This document shows, piece by piece, positions 1 through 7,555 of a DNA stretch of 9,333 nt. The position numbers and the translations under genes are program-made. Below the pieces are notes generated by a model that saw only the letters and a program-made list of their open reading frames with translations, had not been told where the DNA came from and ran no database searches. The stretch comes from an uncultured Bacteroidota bacterium (GTDB lineage: Bacteria; Bacteroidota; Bacteroidia; Chitinophagales; Chitinophagaceae), in NCBI GenBank assembly GCA_903929655.1, contig CAIYVS010000026.1, forward strand, positions 1 to 9,333, given 5' to 3'. Every line of letters begins with the position of its first letter. Positions within the stretch are counted from its first letter, which is position 1.

Positions 1-2
1 AA

Positions 3-491
3 AATACCAGCACCACTTTACAGGCAACAGGCTCCAATATTAAAACCTTTGTATGGTCTCCTATCTATGGTTTGAGTTGTGACAGTTGTTCCGACCCAAC
101 AGTGAATATCCTGAAGACTACTAATTATACCGTGACTGTTTATTCCAACTATGGCTGCGAAGACTCGGATAAGGTAACAGTAAATGTAATATGTGATAAG
201 GGGCAAGTGTTTATACCTAATTCATTCACACCTAATGGAGACGGCCAGAATGATATTTTCTATCCAAGAGGTGTGGGAATTAATAAAATAATATCTTTCC
301 GTATTTATGACCGTTGGGGGGAATTGATATTTGAACGAAAAAATATACAGTTGAATGATGAAAGTAATGGTTGGGATGGCACATATAAAGGTTCTAAACC
401 AAGACCCGATGTATATGTTTATGCCGTTGATGCACTCTGTGAATCCGGGGAAGAAATAACCTGGAAAGGAGATGTAACCATTATACGTTAA
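3..491 (+). CDS. C-terminal end of a T9SS-exported surface protein with type B sorting domain (5' partial)
   Basis: The frame is open from the left edge to the TAA at 489-491, so this is the last 162 residues of a longer protein. An in-frame TTG at 72 lies inside a conserved repeat and is not a credible start. The first ~65 residues are an Ig-like repeat with the LSCDSCSDP and YGC cysteine motifs. The last ~97 are a gliding motility-associated C-terminal domain (CHU_C / TIGR04131 type), recognised from FTPNGDGQND, FRIYDRWGE, GWDG, PDVYVY and WKGDV. In characterised Bacteroidota this domain directs export through the type IX secretion system, with the protein ending on or beyond the cell surface. 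It aligns without gaps to the end of the gene at 1774-6417, with about 73% identical residues by my hand count, but uses AT-rich codons. A PorP/SprF-like gene follows after 18 bp, as sprF follows sprB in Flavobacterium. The function of the missing N-terminal part cannot be seen. Confidence 0.93.
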   Translation, partial: NTSTTLQATGSNIKTFVWSPIYGLSCDSCSDPTVNILKTTNYTVTVYSNYGCEDSDKVTVNVICDKGQVFIPNSFTPNGDGQNDIFYPRGVGINKIISFRIYDRWGELIFERKNIQLNDESNGWDGTYKGSKPRPDVYVYAVDALCESGEEITWKGDVTIIR

Positions 492-509
492 ACTTTAAAA
501 AAATTGAAA

Positions 510-1559
510 ATGAAAAAGACATTTACAGTCAGCTTTATTCTGGTAATATTCATTTTAATAATTTCCCCTCTCCGCATTTTTGCGCAGGCGGATATCCATT
601 TCTCTCAGTTCTATGAGACTTCTATTTTGCGAAATCCGGCTCTTACAGGGGTATTTGCAGAAGATTATAAATTATCTGCCATTTACCGCGATCAGTGGAG
701 CAGTATCAGCAATCCTTTCGTAACTACATTGGTAAGTGTAGAAACACATATACATGTTACACAGGAAGCTACTGACTTTGTAAGTTTTGGTTTATTGGCC
801 TACTACGATAAAGCCGGGAGTATAGACCGGAAGATTTTATCTGTGTATCCCGCTATTAACTATAATAAGTCCTTGGAAGATGAACATAATTCTTATTTGT
901 CAGTAGGTTTTACAGGAGGATACATGCAGTATAGCTTTGACCCATCGAAAGCTACATTTAATAATCAGTATGTAAATAACGCGTATAATTCTGCAAACCC
1001 TTCCGGTGAAAATCTGCCCAATTCCAAACTTGGAATGTGGGACCTTGGTGCAGGAGTAAATTTTAATAGTAGCACAGGCCAGTCCAACCAGGTTACTTAT
1101 GTAATTGGCGCTTCAGGTTATCACTTTACCCAACCTAAGAACTCATATTATAAGGACCCAAGTATTGTGATGGACATGAGATGGAATATTAATGGAGCGA
1201 TGAATGGAATGCTAAATGAAGATATAGCATTCCAATTGCAGGGAAATTATGCTATTCAAGGTTCATTCAGTGAAATTATAGGTGGCGGGTTAATTGGCTG
1301 GAACAGAAGTACTGAAGGTAATGAACCGATATTCTCTTTGTTCGGAGGTCTTTTCTATCGTTTCCAGGATGCCATCATACCTACCATAAAGATCAGGTAT
1401 AAAGATTATGCATTTGGTATCAGTTACGATGTGAATGTATCTACACTGAAGGCCGCTACCAGTATGCGCGGAGGTTATGAGATTTCTTTATTTAAAACGG
1501 GTTTATTCCATGAGGTAGACGGACCTGCCAAGAAAGTGCTGTGTTCTAATTTTTATTAA
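510..1559 (+). CDS. PorP/SprF family type IX secretion system membrane protein
   Basis: Predicted outer-membrane beta-barrel protein of the PorP/SprF family, 349 residues, a usual length for the family. The N-terminus is a signal peptide: MKK, a long hydrophobic stretch, then cleavage near FAQA (about residue 26). The mature protein starts with the family hallmark: DIHFSQFYE, then NPALTG and YRDQW. Alternating, aromatic-rich barrel-like segments follow, including SVGFTGGYMQYSFD, and it ends in a short CSNFY tail that resembles the CPRF-like ends of relatives. I chose the ATG at 510; an in-frame TTG at 504 would add only two residues. The gene begins 18 bp after the stop of the upstream type B cargo gene, so the two are probably cotranscribed. 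Known family members work with T9SS: PorP is needed for gingipain export, and SprF for SprB delivery to the surface. By analogy this protein likely helps export the neighbouring type B proteins. Which cargo it serves is inference. Confidence 0.9.
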   Translation: MKKTFTVSFILVIFILIISPLRIFAQADIHFSQFYETSILRNPALTGVFAEDYKLSAIYRDQWSSISNPFVTTLVSVETHIHVTQEATDFVSFGLLAYYDKAGSIDRKILSVYPAINYNKSLEDEHNSYLSVGFTGGYMQYSFDPSKATFNNQYVNNAYNSANPSGENLPNSKLGMWDLGAGVNFNSSTGQSNQVTYVIGASGYHFTQPKNSYYKDPSIVMDMRWNINGAMNGMLNEDIAFQLQGNYAIQGSFSEIIGGGLIGWNRSTEGNEPIFSLFGGLFYRFQDAIIPTIKIRYKDYAFGISYDVNVSTLKAATSMRGGYEISLFKTGLFHEVDGPAKKVLCSNFY

Positions 1560-1773
1560 TTCTATTTATGTATAAAACGCAGAAATAATAATTAAATATA
1601 TTTTAGACAGCTCCCATAAAAACATCTGCAAAGAACTTCTTAAGGCTTAACTATATAGCATTCAGGCTATTTTACATTTCCTTTCGCAATTATGCTTTTG
1701 TATTTTGTAATACATCGTTTACATTAAATGAGTATCTTAGGCTTTAATAATATTATAAAGTTTATACATACGG
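1560..1773. other. AT-rich intergenic gap, probable control region of the downstream giant gene
   Basis: This 214-bp stretch has no credible coding frame and is strongly AT-rich. It is the longest gap in the window and separates the cargo/porP pair from the giant PKD gene, so a terminator and a new promoter are expected here. I see only weak candidates: a 5-bp stem with a 6-base loop at 1655-1670 followed by a short T-rich run, and TATCTTAG at 1733-1740, which resembles the Bacteroidota -7 element TAnnTTTG but has no well-spaced -33 TTG. I call no specific site. Confidence 0.4.
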
Positions 1774-4700
1774 GTGTTTGCTAGTAAAAAGATATTATTT
1801 ACCCTGTCTTTTTTAGTCTTTTCCTTTTTGGTAAAGGGCCAATTGACAGCAAGTTTTACCCAGAGCCCCAGTTCAGGATGTGCCCCTATGGTAGTAAATT
1901 TTACCAATACTTCAACAGGTGCCACTTCTTACTCATGGACACTTGGCAATAATGCCACATCAACACAGATAAATCCTTCAACCAGTTATCTTAGTGCTGG
2001 TACCTATACCGTTACGCTCACAGCTTATAATGGCAACAACAGCAGCACTGCTACAGCTACAATAACCGTTTATCCCATACCTACAGTTGCTTTCTTTGCA
2101 AATGATACAATTGTTTGCCCGGGACTGCCTGTGTCATTTACAAGTACTTCCAATCCCAATACTTCTGGTCTAGCCACTTACAGCTGGAATTTTGGTGATG
2201 GTACTACATCAGCTGCACAGAACCCCACACATATTTTTCCAGGACAAACTTATTATTCCATTACACTTACTGTTACCAACAGCCAGGGTTGTATAAGCAC
2301 TTTAGTTAAGAATGCTTACATACACGAGGTAGATACACCCATAGCAAATTTCTCAGCACTGAGTACAGGTCTTTGCCATCCTCCCGCTATAGATTCTTTT
2401 ATTGATTCTTCTTCGGGAACGGGGCCCCTAACTTATCTCTGGCAATTCGGTGATGGGCAAACTTCCATTTTATCAAACCCCAGTCACACTTATAATGTTA
2501 ATGGTAACTATAACCCAAGGCTTATTGTAACTGATGCCAATGGTTGCAAAGACACTCTGACCAGGAGTAATTATATTCATGTTGAAACATTGACAGCCAG
2601 TTTTACTTCCCCGGCAAGTGTCTGTGCTTATCAAAATATTTTCTTGCAGGTCAGTAACCCGAATCTTGGTACGTACTGGGATTTTGGTGACGGCCAAACA
2701 TCTACAGCAACAAATCCTGTTCATGAATATAGTACAGGAGGTACTTATACTATAACACTTGTCATTAATGACGGCCAATGTTTTGATACCATAACCAACC
2801 AGATCCTCATTCATCCATCACCTGCAATCAGTTTTACATCTAGTCCTGTGCAGCCTTGTACAGCACCAGTGAACATACAATTCAATACATCTGTTCCGGC
2901 AAATGCGGCATCTTATCAATGGATATTCGGGGATAATGGAAGTACGGTGGCTTCGACCCAAGCCAACCCGACACATACTTATTCAGCCTTTGGCTACTAC
3001 CCGGTAACTTTTATAGTGACAGATTCATTCGGTTGTTCAAATCTTTTTATTGATACGGTTAAGATACGGAATCTGTTAGCCAGGATAAATCCCAATATGA
3101 ATAGCGCAAATGGCTTAAGGCAGGGTTGTGCACCTAAGGCAGTTGATTTTTCTGTAAGGGCATACACTTACATTCCATATCCCCATCCAACTATTCCCTT
3201 GCCGGGATGGCCATATCCTTATGTCATATCAACTTATTCATGGGATTTTGGCGACGGTTCTCCTGTATCGCACCTGGATTCACTGTATCATACTTACACT
3301 AATCCCGGTGTGTACCAGGCTATCGTAACCATAACGGACAATGGCTGCACTGCAAAAGACACAGTTGAAATTGATGTGGGTTCTCACCCTGTAATTGATT
3401 CTGCAAAAGTAAGTCCTTACCCAGCCTGCCCTGATGATATGATAAATTTTCATGCCAGTGTTACAGGCCTTAGCCCTTTGGAATTTTGGTGGCGATTTTA
3501 TGACAATCCTATAATAGTCCCGGGCGGTGGCTTATCAATAGGTATTAATGATTCTACACCTGCATATCATTATGTAGGGCAAACCGGAACCTATCATCCG
3601 ACTCTCACAGTTTATAATTATAATTGCCCATCAGATACTATAACATTGACTGTAAAAATTGATTCGCCGAGTGCCTACATAGGTTTTAAAGTTAATTGCC
3701 AGACACGGCTGACAGTTCAATTTTATGATACTACTTCCGTTGGAGGTACTTCCCATATTTGGACTTTTGGTGACGGTACGGCAGCTACTACACAAAAAAA
3801 TCCCTTGCATACCTTTCCTTCTTTAGGCTATTATGATGCGTATTTATCAGAGCATGACAGTGTGACTGGGTGCACCAATATTGACACATTACATCTTCAT
3901 CTTTTTAAAGACACCTTATCTATTTTTGTGACCGATACTGCTATTTGCAGAGATGATACGTTAAACCTTGTACCTGTTTTTCCCAACAATGAATTTGGTT
4001 ATGGATATGTGTGGTTAAATGTTTACCCATTTTCTCCACCACCAGGCGCTACTAATGGCCCTCCAGCCGTATATAATGCACCCTTTCCTATCGTAGAATA
4101 TGATACAGTAAAGTTGGTGGCAATAGACAGTGATTATTGCGCGGATACAGTGTATAGAATTATCCTGGTTGCAAAGCCTGTTGATACTTTTGCAGCCAGT
4201 CCCTTAATAGGTTGCGAGCCAGCATTAATTCATTTTTATGATTCAAGCACTTTTTTAAACGGCACTTATATTGCTAATTATGCCTGGACCTTTGGAGATG
4301 GTAACAGCATGTCTGTTACTGCGGCTAACACAAGCCATACTTATAACACAGTAGGTGTGGATAGTGTACAGGAAATAATAACGGATAATATAGGCTGTAA
4401 AGATACGAGTGTAAGATACTTGTACATTACCATTGACAAAGCGCACGCCTCCTTTAGTGTAAGCAATCAATTTCCCTGTATAGGCGACAATATCTTTTTC
4501 ACCAACCTCAGCTATAACAACATCGTCAGCAGCCACTGGAATTTCGGCAACGGCGACACCTCCCTGTCCGGTACCCCCACCTATACTTATAACAGCACCG
4601 GCAATTACACCATAACCCTGACAGTAACCGATACCTTTGGCTGTAAAGACACCCTGTCCCAGGCAGCCTATATACAAGTCACCAAACCCCATGCCTCCTT

Positions 4701-6417
4701 CACGATGAACGACAGCACGGGCGTATGCATACCCCTGACCGTAGTATTTACCAATACCTCCACAGGCGCCAGTACCTACCTCTGGAATTTAGGTAACGGT
4801 AACAACTCCGCAGCCTATAGCCCCAGCAACTCCTATACCCAGACCGGCTACGATACCATCATGCTCATGGCCACCAATAGCCATGGCTGCAGTGATACAG
4901 CCTATGGCCATACCATAGTATACGGCTATGCCGGAGCCCTGACCTATACACCCCTGACAGGCTGCCCCCCCATGCTGGTCAACTTCACCGCCAACGTACT
5001 CAACGTCCCCTACCTCCGCTGGGACTTCAGTGACGGCGTAGTAAGCCCCGTATCCTCCAGCACCAGCACCAGCCATATCTATACCACCCCCGGCGCCTAC
5101 GTGCCCAAACTCATTATGAGCGACAGCGCAGGCTGCCACGTATCCAGCATAGGCCTCGATACCATCAAAGTAGACAGCATTACCATACGATTTACCCTGA
5201 TGCCCGCCTTCATATGCATCCACGATATCGTTCAATTTACCGACTCCTCCAGCAGTATGTTCTCCACCGTCAATAACTGGCAATGGCAGTTCAATGACGG
5301 CACAGGCAGCAACCTTCCCAATCCCCAGCACCAGTTTGATTCAACAGGCAGCCAGATACCCGTGACCCTCATAGCCGGAGACGGCATAGGCTGCCACGAC
5401 ACCCTCATAAAATATGTAACAGTCTACCCCCTGCCCATCATCACAGCAGGAGGAGACACGACCATATGCGCAGGCGATGCCGCCCCCCTCTGGGCCAATG
5501 GCGCCCTATCCTATAACTGGACACCCGCAGGCACATTAAGCTGCAGCAACTGCCAGGCACCCCAGGCCAGCCCCGGCACAGAGACAGAATACTATGTTAC
5601 CGGCACCGATGCCCAAGGCTGTAAGAATACCGACAGCGTAGCGATCAAAACCAAAACCACCATCAGCAGCAAAACAGGCAATGGAGGAGAGATCTGCCAG
5701 GGCAAGAGCATAGAGCTCAGCGACTCAGGTGCCCTGAGCTATACCTGGTATCCCACAGAAAGCCTCAACGATAATAAGATAGCCACCCCCATAGCCACCC
5801 CAAATGCAACGACCACCTATATGGCCATAGCACAGACAGGCAGCTGCCTTCCCGATACCAACTACGAGACAGTAATAGTAGACCCCCTACCGAAAGTAAA
5901 CGCAGGCAGCGACCAGACCATCATCATCGGCAGCTCGACGATACTGCAGGCCAGCGGCACCAATGCCAAAAGCTACGTATGGACCCCATCCAGCGGGCTA
6001 AGCTGCGACACCTGCTCCAACCCCACCGTGAACATCCAGCAAACCACCACCTATACCGTCACCGCCTACTCAAGACAAGGCTGCATAGACTCAGCGAAAG
6101 TAACCGTGAACGTACTGTGCGACCATAGCCAGGTATTTGTACCGAACACCTTTACCCCGAACGGAGACGGGCAGAACGACGTATTTTACCCGAGAGGCGT
6201 AGGGCTGAGGAAGATCAGCACCTTCAGGATCTACGACAGGTGGGGAGAAATGCTGTTTGAGCGAAAAGACATAGAACTCAACGACGAAAGCAACGGCTGG
6301 GACGGCAGCTACAAAGGATCGAAACCAAGACCGGACGTATATGTATATTCAATAGAAGCCGTATGCGAATCAGGAGAAACCATCAACTGGAAAGGAGATG
6401 TTTCCATAATAAGATAA
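1774..6417 (+). CDS. Giant PKD-repeat surface protein with T9SS type B sorting domain
   Basis: Complete protein of 1547 residues, likely an exported adhesin or structural surface protein. Start: GTG at 1774 is the only ordinary start between the in-frame stop at 1756 and the signal peptide (residues 1 to about 23, hydrophobic core then VKGQ). PKD-type repeats of about 80 residues follow to about residue 1222. Clear cores of the W-x-F/L-G-D/N-G type lie near residues 55, 138, 223, 301, 383, 490, 663, 838, 922, 1004, 1083 and 1171; degenerate repeats lie near 572 and 740-800. Three Ig-like repeats (about 1223-1450) carry LSC-x-x-C and GC motifs. The last ~98 residues are a gliding motility-associated C-terminal domain (FTPNGDGQND, IYDRWGE, GWDG, DVYVY, WKGDV), the T9SS type B signal. 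Most repeats have one cysteine near the start and one at the end, suggesting disulfides outside the cell. Codon use changes sharply near residue 890. A tandem paralogue follows after 95 bp. The binding partner is unknown; no enzymatic domain is visible. Confidence 0.93.
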   Translation: MFASKKILFTLSFLVFSFLVKGQLTASFTQSPSSGCAPMVVNFTNTSTGATSYSWTLGNNATSTQINPSTSYLSAGTYTVTLTAYNGNNSSTATATITVYPIPTVAFFANDTIVCPGLPVSFTSTSNPNTSGLATYSWNFGDGTTSAAQNPTHIFPGQTYYSITLTVTNSQGCISTLVKNAYIHEVDTPIANFSALSTGLCHPPAIDSFIDSSSGTGPLTYLWQFGDGQTSILSNPSHTYNVNGNYNPRLIVTDANGCKDTLTRSNYIHVETLTASFTSPASVCAYQNIFLQVSNPNLGTYWDFGDGQTSTATNPVHEYSTGGTYTITLVINDGQCFDTITNQILIHPSPAISFTSSPVQPCTAPVNIQFNTSVPANAASYQWIFGDNGSTVASTQANPTHTYSAFGYYPVTFIVTDSFGCSNLFIDTVKIRNLLARINPNMNSANGLRQGCAPKAVDFSVRAYTYIPYPHPTIPLPGWPYPYVISTYSWDFGDGSPVSHLDSLYHTYTNPGVYQAIVTITDNGCTAKDTVEIDVGSHPVIDSAKVSPYPACPDDMINFHASVTGLSPLEFWWRFYDNPIIVPGGGLSIGINDSTPAYHYVGQTGTYHPTLTVYNYNCPSDTITLTVKIDSPSAYIGFKVNCQTRLTVQFYDTTSVGGTSHIWTFGDGTAATTQKNPLHTFPSLGYYDAYLSEHDSVTGCTNIDTLHLHLFKDTLSIFVTDTAICRDDTLNLVPVFPNNEFGYGYVWLNVYPFSPPPGATNGPPAVYNAPFPIVEYDTVKLVAIDSDYCADTVYRIILVAKPVDTFAASPLIGCEPALIHFYDSSTFLNGTYIANYAWTFGDGNSMSVTAANTSHTYNTVGVDSVQEIITDNIGCKDTSVRYLYITIDKAHASFSVSNQFPCIGDNIFFTNLSYNNIVSSHWNFGNGDTSLSGTPTYTYNSTGNYTITLTVTDTFGCKDTLSQAAYIQVTKPHASFTMNDSTGVCIPLTVVFTNTSTGASTYLWNLGNGNNSAAYSPSNSYTQTGYDTIMLMATNSHGCSDTAYGHTIVYGYAGALTYTPLTGCPPMLVNFTANVLNVPYLRWDFSDGVVSPVSSSTSTSHIYTTPGAYVPKLIMSDSAGCHVSSIGLDTIKVDSITIRFTLMPAFICIHDIVQFTDSSSSMFSTVNNWQWQFNDGTGSNLPNPQHQFDSTGSQIPVTLIAGDGIGCHDTLIKYVTVYPLPIITAGGDTTICAGDAAPLWANGALSYNWTPAGTLSCSNCQAPQASPGTETEYYVTGTDAQGCKNTDSVAIKTKTTISSKTGNGGEICQGKSIELSDSGALSYTWYPTESLNDNKIATPIATPNATTTYMAIAQTGSCLPDTNYETVIVDPLPKVNAGSDQTIIIGSSTILQASGTNAKSYVWTPSSGLSCDTCSNPTVNIQQTTTYTVTAYSRQGCIDSAKVTVNVLCDHSQVFVPNTFTPNGDGQNDVFYPRGVGLRKISTFRIYDRWGEMLFERKDIELNDESNGWDGSYKGSKPRPDVYVYSIEAVCESGETINWKGDVSIIR
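4441..4579 (+). repeat. Near-identical direct repeat, copy 1 (other copy 9195-9333)
   Basis: These 139 bases match 9195-9333 at 137 positions by direct comparison. The two differences are T/C changes, at 4455 versus 9209 and 4467 versus 9221. From 4468 onwards 112 bases are identical. The offset is 4754 bp and both copies are in frame at the same domain position (residue 890 here, residue 895 in the paralogue). Upstream of 4435 the two genes diverge quickly. The true repeat probably extends beyond the window. Confidence 0.95.
4441..6417 (+). other. GC-rich, C-ending-codon segment inside the giant PKD gene
   Basis: The reading frame continues unbroken, but base composition changes abruptly at about 4440. 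Counted 60-base lines give 20 GC at 2701-2760 and 20 at 4381-4440, then 32 at 4501-4560 and 37 at 5041-5100. Codons move from GGT, AAT, ACT and GAT towards GGC, AAC, ACC and GAC, and CCC and AGC become common. The shift coincides with the start of a PKD repeat (just before AHASFSV). The higher GC continues to near the stop and weakens over the last ~60 bases. It encodes the last four PKD repeats, the three Ig-like repeats and the sorting domain. Gene conversion or acquisition of a GC-richer 3' module would explain it. Confidence 0.8.
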
Positions 6418-6512
6418 ATTGGAAAAAGCATAAAATTTGAAGATGCAATAGATATACATTAAATTACAAATAAAACAGGTAGAAATATAGAAAACCTCTA
6501 AGCAAGCGATTG

Positions 6513-7555
6513 ATGTTATTGACCAGAAGAACCATATTGCTGCAATTATTGCTATTGACCGGCATATCGGTTAATGCACAATTGTCTGCAAGTTTTACAG
6601 CAAGCCCCACATCAGGATGTCCGCCCATGGTAGTAAATTTTACCAATAACTCCACGAATGCTACATCCTATTCATGGAGCTTCGGCAACAGCTCAGGCCC
6701 ATCTACCCAAACCAATCCCTCCACCAGTTATTTAAGTCCCGGCACCTATACGGTTACACTCACAGCCTATAACGGCAGCAGCAGCAAAACTGCAACAAGC
6801 ACCATAACCGTTTACCCGCTCCCGGCAGTATCCTTTACAGCCAATGATACCCTGGCATGTCCCGGCTTCCCCGTAACATTTACCAATACCTCAGACCCCG
6901 GCACCTATAACTGGAATTTTGGAGACGGTACAACATCCACAGCACAAAACCCAAGCCATATTTTTACAACACCCGGCTATTATTCCATAACACTCACCGT
7001 TACCAACAGCCAGGGCTGCACCAATACACTGGTTCAGAATGCATATATTCATATAACGACACCCCCAGTTGCAGGTTTTACAGTAAATGACTCATTTTTC
7101 TGTGGTGTACCGGCACAAGTTGACTTTACCAATACATCCAGCGGTACAGCCACACTTAGTTACCAATGGAAATTCGGAGACGGATTTACCTCCGGTGCAA
7201 CAAGTCCCACACATCCCTACAGCAGCGGAGGTAACTATACCATAACACTGATAGTTACAGATGGCAATGGCTGTAAAGACACCCTGGTAAAACCCAATTT
7301 TATTACAGTTGACAACCTTCAGGCCAGCATCAGCGCCCCCGATACCGCCTGCACCTTCCAGACCGTCAATTTCAACAGCACACCCTCAGGCACCGTGTAT
7401 ACCTATTGGGACTTTGGAGACGGGAATGTAGGTTACGGTACCGGCATTACCCACCTGTATGTAGGCAATGGCAGCTATACCTTAAAACTGGTTGTTTATG
7501 ACGGACATTGTTACGACACCGTGATAAAGCCGATCTATATAAGACCCAGGCCAAC
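6513..7555 (+). other. GC-enriched 5' segment of the second giant PKD gene
   Basis: This segment covers the signal peptide and first four PKD repeats. Counted lines give 30 of 60 GC at 6721-6780, 29 at 6961-7020 and 36 at 7321-7380, against 23 at 7741-7800 after the switch. The matching part of the upstream paralogue (about 1774-2815) encodes a similar protein with AT-rich codons. The change near 7555 falls at the start of the fifth PKD repeat (PTISFSYSP), again a domain border. The exact edge is approximate, to about 40 bases. Confidence 0.65.

Noticed and set aside
72..491. A separate small gene starting at TTG 72
   Set aside because: The frame is open to the left edge, and the residues before position 72 align with the Ig-like repeat of the paralogue at 5929 onwards, so the TTG is internal.
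1655..1670. Possible terminator hairpin after the PorP/SprF gene
   Set aside because: Only a 5-bp stem (ATAGC/GCTAT) with a 6-base loop and a short, interrupted T run, and about 95 bp past the stop codon. Too weak in AT-rich DNA.
1673..1740. Promoter-like TACATTTC and TATCTTAG motifs resembling the Bacteroidota -7 element TAnnTTTG
   Set aside because: Each has one mismatch and neither has a TTG -33 element at the normal spacing. Such near-matches are common by chance in AT-rich DNA.
4255..5331. Long reverse-strand open frames of 145 and 180 codons (4255-4692 and 4789-5331)
   Set aside because: They lie wholly inside the strongly supported PKD frame, and their translations are Gly/Ala/Val-rich without domain signs. 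They stay open because the C-ending codons of the sense strand leave few reverse stops.
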